A stretch of DNA of 64,000 nt from Pseudocoprococcus catus (lineage in GTDB: Bacteria > Bacillota > Clostridia > Lachnospirales > Lachnospiraceae): contig NZ_JAAXCM010000020.1 in assembly GCF_019734885.1 (NCBI RefSeq), positions 1-64,000 of the forward strand, in the 5' to 3' direction. Positions 37,901-47,200 of this stretch are shown here, piece by piece. Under the pieces are notes generated by a model. It searched no databases. It was not told the DNA's origin and saw only the letters and a list, made by a program, of their open reading frames with translations. Every line of letters starts with the position of its first letter. Position 1 is the first letter of the stretch. A program made the position numbers and the translations under genes.

Positions 37901-38446
37901 GGCAATATTACTTCACTGTACAATTCTAACGATGGTATTATTGTTAAGTGGAACAAAGTAGCCGGAGCAAAAGGTTATTACGTATACCGTAAGGAATATG
38001 GCGGCAGCTATTCAAAGATTGCAACCATCAAGAAGGGCAGCACAGTATCTTATACAGATAAGAAAGCCCAGAATGGTGTAACATATGTATATGCTGTAAG
38101 ACCTTACAATGGTAATGATTCAGGTTACTTTACAGGTAAAGTCGTTTGCAGATTACAGACACCTACAATCACAGACGTTGTCTCTATAGGGCAGGGACAG
38201 GTCGGTATTGCATGGAAAGAAAATCTGGAAGCAGATGGTTACCAGCTTCAGCTTGCAGATACATCCAAGTTCGCTAAGAATGAAACTCAGCAGGAAAATG
38301 TTAGTGTAGCAAATGGAAATGCTGTAGCGATCGAAGGTTTACAGAAGGGTGAAACTTTCTATTTCCGTGTTCGTTCCTACAAGAAAGTTGGCAACAAGAC
38401 GGATTTCTCTGCTTGGAGTACAAAGTCTGTAAAAGTTACACAGTAA
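31940..38446 (+). CDS. Giant secreted multidomain protein (transglutaminase-like, MBG, Ig-like and fibronectin-III-like repeats)
   Basis: A 2168-residue exported protein. Seen: a signal peptide ending SMIATMAPSTAWAA; an acidic Glu/Thr repeat (about 70-102, unit ATEETEAQT); and a transglutaminase-like core with Cys528 in SVCLGYSKAF, His623 in SDHYWNAV and Asp639 in YYIDSCY. A Cys-x2-Cys-rich region and repeated HKYG...W units follow (about 990-1550), then an MBG domain (about 1560-1632), a BIG2-like domain (about 1637-1717) and five fibronectin-III-like repeats with GYYVYRKEYGG. No LPXTG or SLH anchor is seen, so it is probably released or non-covalently bound. The role is unknown; adhesion or matrix modification is a guess. 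Confidence 0.88.
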   Translation: MKQGFKRIVSMALIASMIATMAPSTAWAASVDNTDAAQVEAQTAADEEVVPAAESAAETEAVEVQTETEPAATEETEAQTATEETEAQTATEETEIQTETETPVYSIGDININFQGANAAVAEQMTKDVEIDESDPAIQSLRKALEEVEIVGGEAGTESNESNISTADLYEADEADEQAETKKLTEDQINTVVGMYQQYLDQWSANANVLGVQNPYFLNFNDDNKDGLGILGEMLALDGASVQDVRDGKYSYNDLTGMILNFMYGDKLGINYYGDDVIQARKDALAAVDASGAQTKAQKLLVLNDWLAHENTFDMSYIMNSGKSDDEKPMVAEKPQKEEHEDDVYNTIYSVYKPQIEQNFHDSVYAGIEDSLRQQFYEQAIQQAAYKQALNKEESEATDEERQAAQEKAEAYVKENKDAIDKDPDGFARKAYGAEAADQMKEQADAFIKSAETDGVEVNGVTMTVEQLTQQELQSTDKKVQLEDGKMYTYQEAIEESTKTAATKLTTGILNYWEGTQFGVFGKGTSVCLGYSKAFSYLVQCLDKKIYLIDPDKTDAYDSKKTVTADDGSTSEVCDNWKTSKELYYTDGALDISKNYTVDLVKIHFSSDVTMYGEEQEGFGSDHYWNAVKLENDKWYYIDSCYTDVYTEVMSRDRVETDGDMNHGFFMFSQTSTESLYKGNYESITSLYTSAATDQSYEDAWMSRAASNVYYKGGYAYYLYDSTGLFSRTSLSQNQKASEYKLVRHNLANDDLAKDSDGNVAGESDYETLINFTDKENDNDTFVSVLKDGKMEKSDLLTKLYAQFLDEQSAYPAIDLTAALADNGKLYFNVSNDIVSYDPADGSVAVVKEYNEVFAKRDKTKLFGGMAFSTTDKDNAVFTVTNHPIAGLTIKDGKMIVSIATNFAFISGKSSVTDHTNYGYSFEETDYNSGYTNYKYYQQIMGNQTNDNDEFMWSANFVDTVDMDTLTGTSHNYEEVSVPAFCGRNAFTEERCTDCGLIKDGTRVEEEGTAHDHHFIKFHEVYYTKDSSGKWNEADNYVCPECGLGISEPVEPNEKYATEQLKKNYKKKKALWDEAQKNAAEGHAYTATDAKWSDDDSTVTFQKLECTTCKAQINKRDCLLESDDTNKANREFINKTLDEAVTVKAELVGHTGTCDQGVTSTYKATGKTDDGYRYTATDKKTSDAGQHQYTGTWTWAEKKDDAGNVTGYTATVADVKCTVCGDVAKEDQIKVEVAKDTENSKAATCTEAGKDVYTATATVTDADGKEIGTLTADPKEVDLPALEHKYGEPVWSDWEEKDGSWTTTATFTCANDKNHVETPEVKVTSETTDATCTKAGTVTYTATTEFGGKTYTNPNPKVVEGQALSHKYGKPTWKWDGYTKATATFKCERGDDTQTVEATITSKTTDAKCEVAGETVYTATVTFDGKEYTDTQKEEIKALGHKYELTWSPWEEKDGKWTTTATFTCANDKTDVQTPEVKVAETSDKPTCEEDSVVTYTASTEFKGQTYTNPEKKTVTVKAQGHDYQPVVTKKATTANDGTIAYTCSRCNKVEKTETISHPKTIALEATTYTYTGQEIKPAVTVAAADGTTIAADKNYTVSYPTAKNVGKYTVKVTFTGDYYEGSVEKTFEITKATVAMKYTNESVVVDYTAKGTVDNALVTEASADSIAYTSSNEKVARVAEDGTVSIIGYGTVTITAKVGGDANYNDASAQYTLKINPLATPELPTVSNGTNGVNISWPAVEGAEKYRVFRKTSSSGWDAVGVTADTSIVDKGAKSGTEYAYVVRCYNDYNVYTSNYDKNGVKFICLNAGKITSAENGNGQVTLKWNQVSGADGYYVYRKEYGGSYKQIATVKGEKNVSYTDKDATLTSSTVYVYAVRPYCGDTMGSFTGRCNTYLSTGVITSLSHTGNAIAVKWDAIDGAEGYYVYRKEYGGTYKQIAKVEGHDTLTYSDPSSSFKSGTTYVYAIRGYNGGSRGWFAGKCVNYLASGNITSLYNSNDGIIVKWNKVAGAKGYYVYRKEYGGSYSKIATIKKGSTVSYTDKKAQNGVTYVYAVRPYNGNDSGYFTGKVVCRLQTPTITDVVSIGQGQVGIAWKENLEADGYQLQLADTSKFAKNETQQENVSVANGNAVAIEGLQKGETFYFRVRSYKKVGNKTDFSAWSTKSVKVTQ

Positions 38447-38465
38447 TCACAATTTAATAATTCGA

Positions 38466-38499
38466 AAGAGGTCATTGCTTCGGCAATGGCCTCTTTTTT
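38466..38499 (+). terminator. Terminator of the giant secreted-protein gene
   Basis: Stem AAGAGGTCATTGC with GCAATGGCCTCTT (38466-38478 with 38483-38495, one G-T pair), a TTCG tetraloop and a T6 run. Confidence 0.92.
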
Positions 38500-38625
38500 C
38501 GATTTCAGCACAGAAATGTAGGTTTATGCAGGAGCGTTTGGTGTATAATAGATGAAAGATGTTGTGCTTTGAGCAAATGAAAAGTTAACAGATGGCTGTT
38601 ATATGAAATAATAAAGGAGGATGAG

Positions 38626-39792
38626 ATGGAATACAGACAAAATGACTGGTCGATTCTCGGTTTCGGATGTATGCGTTTTCCGAAAAAGGGCGGTAGTGTG
38701 GATATGGAGGAGACAGAGCGGGAACTGGCCTATGCCATTGCACATGGAGTGAATTATTTTGATACGGCTTATATTTATCGGGGCAATGAGAAGGTGCTGG
38801 GAGAACTGACGGCGAAGAATCACTGGCGTCAGCAGATTCAGATTGCCACGAAGATGCCCCACTATCTTATTCACTCTGTTGATGAGCTTGAGAAGCTTTT
38901 TTGTGAACAACTGAAGCGTCTGCAGACGGATTATGTGGATAACTATCTCATGCATATGCTGCCGGATGTGCATATCTGGGAGAAATTAGTCCGGATGGGG
39001 ATTCTGGACTGGATAAAGGAGAAGAAAGAAAAGGGACAGATTCGCCGAATTGGTTTTTCTTATCATGGCAACAGCCGGAATTTTATGGCGTTAATCGATG
39101 CCTATGATTGGGAATTTTGTCAGGTTCAGTATAATTATATGGATATCCACAGTCAGGCCGGTGCAGAGGGTGTGGCTTATGCGGCAAAGAAAGGCATTCC
39201 AGTGATTATTATGGAGCCACTGCGGGGCGGCAGACTGGTGAACGGCCTGCCGAAGAAAGCGAGAGATTTGTTTGCGGAAACCAGACCGAAGCGCAGTCCG
39301 GCGGAGTGGGGACTTCGATGGCTCTGGAATCAGCCGGAGATCGCAGTGGTGTTATCCGGTATGAACAGTATGGATATGATCCGGGAAAATATTCGGATTG
39401 CAGATACAGTGAGGGCCGGCGAGATGACAGATACAGATGAGCAGCTGTTTCGCAAAGTCAGAAGTGCCGTGAATGAGAAGATGAAGGTACCTTGTACCGG
39501 CTGCGGTTATTGTCAGCCCTGCCCATATGGTGTGGATATCCCAGGAGCTTTCAGATGTTATAATGTTCGCTACACCGATAACTTTTTTACGGGGATGCGG
39601 GAGTATCTGATGTGTACGACTTTCAGGGCAGAGCGGACCAATGCGTCTTTGTGCAGGCAATGCGGAAAATGCGAACAGCATTGTCCGCAGAGGATTGCTG
39701 TCCGCAAAGAATTAAAACAGGTGGTTCGTCATATGGAGAACCCGGTTTATAAGGTGATTGCATTTTTTGCAAAAGGTTTGTTCAAAAAATAG
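38626..39792 (+). CDS. Aldo/keto reductase with C-terminal 4Fe-4S clusters
   Basis: A 388-residue protein with an aldo/keto reductase barrel (FDTAYIYRGNEKVLGE with the catalytic Asp and Tyr, LMHML) and a C-terminal ferredoxin-like region with CTGCGYCQPCP and CRQCGKCEQHCP. This predicted-oxidoreductase family is common in anaerobes; the electron partner and substrate are unknown. It starts at an ATG after AAGGAGGATGAG. Confidence 0.93.
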   Translation: MEYRQNDWSILGFGCMRFPKKGGSVDMEETERELAYAIAHGVNYFDTAYIYRGNEKVLGELTAKNHWRQQIQIATKMPHYLIHSVDELEKLFCEQLKRLQTDYVDNYLMHMLPDVHIWEKLVRMGILDWIKEKKEKGQIRRIGFSYHGNSRNFMALIDAYDWEFCQVQYNYMDIHSQAGAEGVAYAAKKGIPVIIMEPLRGGRLVNGLPKKARDLFAETRPKRSPAEWGLRWLWNQPEIAVVLSGMNSMDMIRENIRIADTVRAGEMTDTDEQLFRKVRSAVNEKMKVPCTGCGYCQPCPYGVDIPGAFRCYNVRYTDNFFTGMREYLMCTTFRAERTNASLCRQCGKCEQHCPQRIAVRKELKQVVRHMENPVYKVIAFFAKGLFKK

Positions 39793-39831
39793 AACAGCAG
39801 GTGGGGTGATTGCCCATCTGCTGCTCTATTT
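39791..39831. terminator. Bidirectional terminator between the aldo/keto reductase and the desulfurase-like gene
   Basis: Arms AGAACAGCAGGTGGG and CCCATCTGCTGCTCT (39791-39805 with 39813-39827) pair over 15 bp with two wobble or mismatch positions. ATTTTG follows on the plus strand. It overlaps the stop of the aldo/keto reductase gene. Confidence 0.8.
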
Positions 39832-39887
39832 TGTTGACGTATTATTGTTTATCGTAAATATTAAAATATGCGGATTCTTTAGAATAG

Positions 39888-41021
39888 CTATTCTGATATC
39901 TCGTGCAGAGCTTGAACCGCCCTGTCAATTTCATCTTCGGTATTAAAGCACGAAAAACTGAACCGGACAGCCCCTTGTTTTTCTGTACCGAATGTTTTGT
40001 GCATCAGCGGTGCGCAGTGGGCACCTGCACGGACACAGATTTCATAGTCCTCCCAAAGAATATCACTGACGGAAGCAGAGCTCATATCGCCAATGTTGAG
40101 GGAGACAATCGGTGCGCGAAGGGGCGCATCCATATCGCCATAAATTTTCAGGTCAGGAATATCGGTGATACCTGCGAGAAAACGGCGGGCAAGGCTGATT
40201 TCTTTATTGTGGATATTTTTGACACCTATGGATTGGATATAGTCCAGACCGGCATTCAGTCCTGCAATGCCGTGTCCGTTTAATGTGCCGGCTTCCAGGG
40301 CTGTCGGCATATCTGCCGGGTGATGTCTGTCGAAGCTGTGAACACCGCTGCCGCCGGATTTGAATGGCGGCAGGGTTAAGCCTTCCCGGAGATAGAGGCC
40401 GCCGGTTCCCTGGGGACCGAAGAGACCCTTGTGTCCGGTAAAGCAGAGAATGTCTATGCCCATGTCCATGACATTGATCGGAATGCTTCCGGCTGTCTGG
40501 GAAGCATCCACAATCAGCAGCAGGCCATGCTTTTTGGCGAAATCTGATACAAAAGCCATGTCAGTGACATTGCCGGTCAGATTGGAAGCGTGGGTCAGGA
40601 CAATGGCAGCCGTGTTAGGCTTCAAGGACGCATTCAATAGATCATATCGGATGCGTCCTTTTTCGTCAGCGGGAATAATCGTTAATTCTGTACCTGCCTC
40701 TTCCTTCAAATAAAGAGGACGCAGGACAGAATTGTGTTCGCAGGCGGTTGTGATGACATGTTCACCGGTGTGGACGGCACCGTGAATGGCGATATTCAGT
40801 GCTTCCGTGGCATTGCATGCAAAAACAATCCGGGACGGGTCCGGTGAACCGAAGAGGGCAGCCAGTTTGTCCCGGGTGTCATAGATTAACCGGGAGGCGT
40901 TCAGTGTCGGAGCATGGGCGCCTCTTCCTGCGTTGCCGATGGTGCTGAAGGATTTGAAAACTGCTTCAGCTACCTGGGGAGGCTTCAAAAAAGAAGTGGC
41001 CGATGAATCCAGATAAATCAT
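39888..41021 (-). CDS. Cysteine-desulfurase-family aminotransferase V protein
   Basis: A 377-residue PLP enzyme of class V, resembling the EF2568/TIGR01977 branch of cysteine desulfurases. Seen: the PLP lysine in TGHKGLFGPQGTGG, CEHNSVLRP, and the active-site cysteine region CVRAGAHCAPLMH near the end. It overlaps the activase gene by 4 nt (41018-41021), so it is part of the double-cubane operon. This branch is linked to selenium or sulfur delivery around orphan selD genes and molybdenum hydroxylases. Here it may supply sulfur for the unusual Fe-S cluster. That role is inference. Confidence 0.9.
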   Translation of the reverse strand: MIYLDSSATSFLKPPQVAEAVFKSFSTIGNAGRGAHAPTLNASRLIYDTRDKLAALFGSPDPSRIVFACNATEALNIAIHGAVHTGEHVITTACEHNSVLRPLYLKEEAGTELTIIPADEKGRIRYDLLNASLKPNTAAIVLTHASNLTGNVTDMAFVSDFAKKHGLLLIVDASQTAGSIPINVMDMGIDILCFTGHKGLFGPQGTGGLYLREGLTLPPFKSGGSGVHSFDRHHPADMPTALEAGTLNGHGIAGLNAGLDYIQSIGVKNIHNKEISLARRFLAGITDIPDLKIYGDMDAPLRAPIVSLNIGDMSSASVSDILWEDYEICVRAGAHCAPLMHKTFGTEKQGAVRFSFSCFNTEDEIDRAVQALHEISE

Positions 41022-41797
41022 TCTAAATCCCTCCTTTTGGCGGCTGTAAGTGCGGCACCCAGAGCACCGGCATATCTGGCAAATGCATCGGTTTCAACGG
41101 GGTGTCCGATTTTGTCGGAAAGTGTCTGAATAAAATAAGGACTTTCGCAAAGGCCGCCGGTGAGAACGATATTCTCTTCAAGCCCGAAGCGGGCAGCCAA
41201 ATTGGCCACACGGCTGGCTACAGAGTGGATAACGCCGGCGGCGATATCTTCGCGTTTTTCACCGGAGCCGATATGGCTTATGACTTCAGACTCCGCAAAA
41301 ACTGTGCACATAGCACTGATAGCCAATGGCTGTCCGTGAGCGGCCATTTCATACATTTCATTCAAATCAGCTCCCAGACGGGTAGCCATGACTTCAATGA
41401 ACTTGCCGGTGCCGGCGGCACATTTGTCATTCATCAGAAAATCTGCCACCTGTCCATCAATGACTTTGATCATCTTGGTGTCCTGGCCGCCCACATCAAT
41501 AATGGTCATATTTTTCTTGAAAATGGCCCATCCACCTTTGCCGTGGCAGGTGATTTCCGTAACAATTTTGTCGGCATAATCTACACAGATGCGGCCGTAG
41601 CCAGTGGCCACGCAGCGCATGGCATCGGCATAGCCCCGGGTTTTCAGCTGTTCCAGAATGGCATTGGCTGTTTCACGGCCGTTCCATCCTGTGGGCAGTA
41701 CAAAATAATCTTCAATTTTACCATCCTTTAGGACAACAGTCTTGGAGGCGGTTGAACCGATATCAATACCGGCAAAATAAACAGGTGTTGTACTCAT
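41018..41797 (-). CDS. 2-hydroxyacyl-CoA dehydratase activase-type ATPase
   Basis: A 259-residue BcrAD/BadFG-type ATPase, the activator (component A or R) that injects electrons into a partner protein on ATP hydrolysis. Seen: GIDIGSTASKTVV, IDVGGQDTKMIKV, and the two cluster-ligand cysteines in NDKCAAGTGKF and SAMCTVFAESEV. These hold a 4Fe-4S cluster at the dimer interface. The ATG at 41797 (MSTTPV) is preferred over 41824; it lies 7 nt after the stop of the upstream partner gene. Confidence 0.95.
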   Translation of the reverse strand: MSTTPVYFAGIDIGSTASKTVVLKDGKIEDYFVLPTGWNGRETANAILEQLKTRGYADAMRCVATGYGRICVDYADKIVTEITCHGKGGWAIFKKNMTIIDVGGQDTKMIKVIDGQVADFLMNDKCAAGTGKFIEVMATRLGADLNEMYEMAAHGQPLAISAMCTVFAESEVISHIGSGEKREDIAAGVIHSVASRVANLAARFGLEENIVLTGGLCESPYFIQTLSDKIGHPVETDAFARYAGALGAALTAAKRRDLE

Positions 41798-41804
41798 TGC
41801 TTTT

Positions 41805-42953
41805 TTATTTCTCCAATGTTTCAAGGAAAGCTTCCAGACGGGTCAGGATCTGGCCTTTATCTGCCTGGGAATAATCAGTTTCAATCATCAGGTAGGATTT
41901 TCCTTTATTCGTTACAGTCTGTTTCACATAATGGGATTCGATATTGTAAGTATGACAGGCCTGAAGGATAATTTCGATGACACCGTCTACCTGATATTCG
42001 TCAATCATTTCGTCAATATACTGCATACGGCTGTTGTTCGGGCTCATAACAGAGCAGTTGATGTTCAGGTATTTTTTCGCAAGAGCGTCATAAATCGGCA
42101 TGTTTTCGTCGACCGGTTCCACTTTTTCGCGGGTGCCGTTACAGCAGTCAAAGGCAACTACATCAGCGCCTAATTCTTCCACAGTTTTAATGATCTTGTC
42201 GCGAACACCACTGTTAGGACATCCGGTAATCAGGATACGTGGACGTGTACTTTCTTTGCCTTTGTAGTTGGCTTCCCAGTCTGCCAGAACTTCTTTTGTA
42301 CGTTCCTCGATAATGGCAATGCGCTCTTCAAGGTCAAAGTTAAAACCGAGGCCGTCCAGGCGGGTGCCCATCTCATAACCGCTGATCGGTGCAGGATTCA
42401 GCTTGCCAAGTTCAAGGAAACCAAGCATAGCCCGACGTTCATGATTCTTCAGACGGATGGCATCGCGGATCTGGTCCTCGGTAATTGTAATATGATAAAA
42501 ATCTTCCAGTTTTTCTTTCAGGCGGATGACTTCTCCGGTCCATGAGCGGAGAGCAGCTTCGTCTCTGGAGTGAGGCAGCTGCATAACGTAAGTTTCCTTT
42601 AACTCGTTCATCAGCTCAAACATCTTGCGCTTGCCGTCACAGGTAGTTTCACCCACAATGAAATCTGAGAAATAGAAATACGGACAGGTGTCTGTCAGTG
42701 CGAAACCGTAGCTGGCTTTGATCAGCGGACAGAGATTTCGGGGCAGTTTCGTCTCGGCAGCAGGAATCGGTTCATCGCTGGAAGCGCATAAAGGCGCAGC
42801 GGCAGCATTGGCTGCCATCAGAAGCTCCTGCGGAACAAAAGAACAGTATACGCCCACGATGCGGCCGCCATTGTCTTTGATCTCTTTCATCTTCATGAAG
42901 CCGGCTTTGCGGGCTTCGGCATAGGTTTCAAAATTAGCCGGTAAATTCAACAT
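41805..42953 (-). CDS. Double-cubane-cluster protein (2-hydroxyacyl-CoA dehydratase family)
   Basis: A 382-residue protein of the HgdB/YjiM family. Seen: GVYCSFVPQEL, the cysteine-bearing NLCPLIKASYGF, TTCDGKRKMFE, ITGCPNSGVRDKI and CCNGTREKVE, which fit ligands of a double-cubane cluster. With its adjacent activase it forms the DCCP/activase pair known to reduce small molecules such as acetylene or hydrazine in vitro. The physiological substrate is unknown. The ATG at 42953 (MLNLPA) follows AAGGGGGA. It is the first gene of the minus-strand operon. Confidence 0.92.
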   Translation of the reverse strand: MLNLPANFETYAEARKAGFMKMKEIKDNGGRIVGVYCSFVPQELLMAANAAAAPLCASSDEPIPAAETKLPRNLCPLIKASYGFALTDTCPYFYFSDFIVGETTCDGKRKMFELMNELKETYVMQLPHSRDEAALRSWTGEVIRLKEKLEDFYHITITEDQIRDAIRLKNHERRAMLGFLELGKLNPAPISGYEMGTRLDGLGFNFDLEERIAIIEERTKEVLADWEANYKGKESTRPRILITGCPNSGVRDKIIKTVEELGADVVAFDCCNGTREKVEPVDENMPIYDALAKKYLNINCSVMSPNNSRMQYIDEMIDEYQVDGVIEIILQACHTYNIESHYVKQTVTNKGKSYLMIETDYSQADKGQILTRLEAFLETLEK

Positions 42954-43086
42954 TGTAAAATCCCCCTTGGTGTATTGATTGACAGGCATTGTAAAACCCT
43001 GCAGTGTGCTGGTAAAACTATCAAAATAATTAGTTTTATTTCAGGTGTGAGAGGTTTCGCAATTGCCTGATAAGTATCATGAAAAG

Positions 43087-43986
43087 TTACTGTTTATAGC
43101 AGTGCTCCAGGTATCTGATAAACTCGCAGACGTAGTCTTTTAAAATGTACTCCTTATGGTAAATGATGTAGAATTCCCGGCCGGCGATATGTCCGGGCAG
43201 TTCGAACTGCAGCAGCCGTTTGGCATCGATATAGTCATGGACGGCTTTCTCGGAGACGATGGAGACGCCGAGGCCGCCGGCAACAAGGTTTTTGATAGCT
43301 TCCTGGTCATTGATGCGGGCTGCAATGTGGAGCTTATCTTCGGAAATGCCGATTTTCTCAAGGAAAGCAGAAGCGGATTTGCCGGTGCCGCTGCCCTGTT
43401 CGCGCAGGATCACAGGCTGTTCCTGAAGGACTTCTTCCAGGGAAAAACTGCCTGTATCCTTCATTTCCAGAAAATAGTCGTTGACAGGTGCGATCATCAC
43501 CAGACGATCCTGATAGAACTTCCGGAAAACAAGCTGCTCGTCATCGGTTTTCATTCCCACAAGGCCCAGGTCATAACTGCCTTTATGAACCGCATCGATA
43601 ATGCCGCGGCTGTCGCTCTGGGTGACAACAAAATAGATGTCCTCATGGCTTTTGCCGAAGGTGGGAAGTACTTCCGGAAGAATATAAGCAGATGGAATTG
43701 TGGAAACACCCAGACGAATCACCTTGGAATCGTGGCCGTTCCAACGGTTGATCATGTCGTCTCTGAGCTTCAGAATATTTTGTGCACATTCAAAAAGCTC
43801 TGTACCCCGGGGGGTGACTTCAAAGCTTTTGGCTGTGCGGACAATCAGCCGTGAATTTAATTCTTCCTCCAGAATTCGGATGTGGGTGCTGATGGTAGGC
43901 TGCGAGATGCCCAGTTCCTCAGCGGCTTCCGTGAAGCTTTTGCAGCGGACAACGGAAATGAAAGATTGTAATTGTTTAAAATCCAT
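43087..43986 (-). CDS. LysR-family transcriptional regulator
   Basis: A 299-residue LysR regulator with an N-terminal helix-turn-helix (FTEAAEELGISQPTISTHIR) and a C-terminal substrate-binding-like domain. It is transcribed in the same direction as the double-cubane operon, with about 130 nt between, and divergently from carB. It may control either. The effector cannot be predicted. Confidence 0.94.
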   Translation of the reverse strand: MDFKQLQSFISVVRCKSFTEAAEELGISQPTISTHIRILEEELNSRLIVRTAKSFEVTPRGTELFECAQNILKLRDDMINRWNGHDSKVIRLGVSTIPSAYILPEVLPTFGKSHEDIYFVVTQSDSRGIIDAVHKGSYDLGLVGMKTDDEQLVFRKFYQDRLVMIAPVNDYFLEMKDTGSFSLEEVLQEQPVILREQGSGTGKSASAFLEKIGISEDKLHIAARINDQEAIKNLVAGGLGVSIVSEKAVHDYIDAKRLLQFELPGHIAGREFYIIYHKEYILKDYVCEFIRYLEHCYKQ

Positions 43987-44187
43987 AGGGACCTCCTGTA
44001 ATCGTGTCTAAAGTCGTTAGTAATAGTATACAGTTTATTATTATAAAAATCAATGAATATATTAAAAATATTGATAAAAATGATAGCAGAGAGAGGACTA
44101 TTGATTAAAATGTGCAATTCAACCTGTTTATAATGTACATTAATAAATAACGGCCTTACAATTAATTACAATTCTGGGAAAAAAAGC

Positions 44188-44217
44188 TTGTGAATAGGTA
44201 CGGGCTATGTCTATAAT
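44188..44217 (+). promoter_or_regulatory. Promoter of carB
   Basis: TTGTGA (44188-44193), 18-nt spacer, TATAAT (44212-44217), about 28 nt before the carB start. It lies in the region shared with the divergent lysR gene. Confidence 0.7.
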
Positions 44218-44244
44218 AGTAATTAAAATAAGGAGGATTTTATC

Positions 44245-47200
44245 ATGCCACAGAGAACAGACATTCACAAAGTACTTATTATTGGTTCTGGTCCGATCAT
44301 CATCGGTCAGGCCTGCGAATTTGATTATTCAGGCACTCAGGCCTGCAAGGCATTGAAAAAACTGGGTTACGAGATTGTACTGGTCAATTCCAACCCTGCA
44401 ACGATTATGACGGACCCGGAGACAGCGGATGTAACGTATATTGAGCCGCTGAATGTGGAACGTCTTGAAGAGATTATTGCGAAGGAACGTCCGGATGCCC
44501 TTCTGCCTAATCTTGGCGGACAGTCCGGTCTTAATTTGTGTGCGGAGCTGAACAAGGCCGGTATTCTGGACAAATATAATGTGAAGGTTATCGGTGTACA
44601 GGTGGATGCCATTGAGCGTGGTGAAGACCGTATTGAATTTAAGCATGCCATGGATAAGCTTGGTATTGAGATGGCGAGAAGTGAGGTTGCCTATAGTGTG
44701 GAGGAAGCCCTTGCCATTGCGGATAAGCTGGATTATCCGGTGGTTCTTCGCCCGGCTTACACAATGGGTGGCGCCGGCGGCGGTCTGGTTTATAATAAGG
44801 AAGAACTGAAGACCGTTTGTGCCAGAGGTCTTCAGGCCAGCCTTGTAGGTCAGGTCCTTGTTGAAGAATCCATTCTCGGCTGGGAAGAACTGGAGCTGGA
44901 GGTTGTCCGTGATAAAGACAACAACATGATTACAGTATGCTTTATTGAGAATATTGATCCGTTGGGTGTGCATACCGGTGACTCTTTCTGCGCAGCACCG
45001 ATGCTGACCATCTCCGAAGAATGCCAGAAACGTCTTCAGGAGCAGGCATATAAGATTGTTGAGTCTGTTGAGGTTATCGGCGGTACAAACGTACAGTTTG
45101 CCCATGACCCTGTGACAGACAGAATCATTGTTATCGAGATTAATCCACGTACATCCCGTTCATCTGCTCTGGCTTCCAAGGCCACAGGTTTCCCGATTGC
45201 CCTTGTATCCGCGATGTTGGCAACAGGTCTGACATTGAAGGATATTCCTTGCGGCAAATACGGTACACTGGACAAATATGTTCCGGACGGTGATTATGTT
45301 GTTATCAAGTTTGCACGCTGGGCTTTTGAGAAGTTCAAAGGCGTAGAAGATAAGCTTGGCACCCAGATGCGTGCTGTGGGTGAAGTCATGAGTATCGGCA
45401 AGAACTACAAAGAGGCCTTCCAGAAAGCAATCCGAAGCCTTGAGACAGGACGTTATGGTCTCGGTCATGCGAAGAATTATGACACCATGACAAAGGAAGA
45501 ACTGCTTCATTTGCTGATCAATCCGACAAGTGACCGTCACTTTATCATGTATGAAGCTATTCGCAAGGGTGCAACAACAGAAGAGATTTTCGACCTGACA
45601 AAGGTGAAGACATATTTTATCGAGCAGATGCGTGAACTGGTTGAGGAGGAAGAAGAAATCCTCAAATCCAAAGGACATCTGCCGTCAGATGCACTTTTGA
45701 TCCAGGCAAAGAAAGACGGTTTCTCTGATAAGTATCTGAGCCAGCTGCTGGAGATCTCGGAGGATGAGATCCGCAATCACAGAATCAGCCTGGGGGTTGA
45801 AGAGGCCTGGGAAGGCGTTCATGTCAGCGGTACAAAGGATAGTGCTTATTATTACTCTACTTACAATGCAGGGGACAGGAATCCTGTATCCGAGGATAAA
45901 CCGAAGATTATGATCCTTGGCGGCGGACCAAACAGAATCGGTCAGGGTATCGAGTTTGACTACTGCTGTGTACATGCAGCCCTTGCCTTAAAGAAGCTTG
46001 GATTTGAGACCATTATTGTCAACTGTAATCCGGAAACTGTTTCTACCGATTATGACACATCTGACAAGCTTTATTTTGAGCCGCTGACACTGGAAGATGT
46101 TCTCAGTATTTATAAGAAGGAAAAGCCATTGGGTGTGATTGCCCAGTTTGGCGGTCAGACACCACTGAATCTGGCAGCAGAGCTTGAGAAAAACGGCGTA
46201 AAGATTCTTGGTACAGCACCTGCAGTCATCGATCTTGCAGAAGACCGTGATTTGTTCCGTGCCATGATGGAAAAGCTTGAAATCCCAATGCCTGAATCCG
46301 GCATGGCAACAACTGTTGATGAAGCACTGGAGATTGCCAATAAGATCGGTTATCCGGTTATGGTGCGTCCATCCTACGTTCTTGGCGGCCGAGGTATGGA
46401 AGTTGTCTATGATGATGAGAGTATGGCCGGCTATATGGCAGCTGCAGTTGGTGTGACGCCGGACAGACCAATCCTGATTGACCGTTTTCTGAATCATGCT
46501 ACAGAATGTGAGGCAGATGCTATCAGCGATGGTACACATGCCTTTGTACCGGCTGTTATGGAGCATATTGAGCTGGCGGGTGTCCATTCCGGTGACTCTG
46601 CTTGTATCCTGCCGTCTGTTCATATTTCCGATGAGAATGTGGCAACGATTAAGGAATACACAAGAAAGATCGCTGAGGAGATGCATGTCAGAGGCCTGAT
46701 GAACATGCAGTATGCCATTGAGAACGGCAAAGTGTATGTTCTGGAAGCCAATCCGAGAGCATCCCGTACCGTGCCGCTTGTATCCAAGGTATGCAACATC
46801 CGTATGGTGCCATTGGCAACAGATATTATTACATCAGAATTAACAGGCCGCCCATCACCTGTTCCGGAATTGAAAGAGCAGAAGATTCCATATTATGGCG
46901 TCAAGGAAGCGGTTTTCCCATTCAATATGTTCCCGGAAGTAGACCCTGTTCTCGGACCGGAAATGCGTTCAACTGGTGAGGTACTTGGCTTATCCGAGTC
47001 CTATGGAGAAGCCTTCTTCAAGGCTCAGGAAGCTGCATCCTTGAAGCTTCCGCTTGAAGGCACGGTCCTGATTTCCGTGAATAAGAAAGATAAAGCAGAA
47101 GTCGTGGATGTGGCAAAGCGATTCCATGAAGACGGCTTTAAGATCATTGCAACAGGAAAGACCTGTGATCTGCTGAATGAATCCGGTATTCCGGCTGAAA

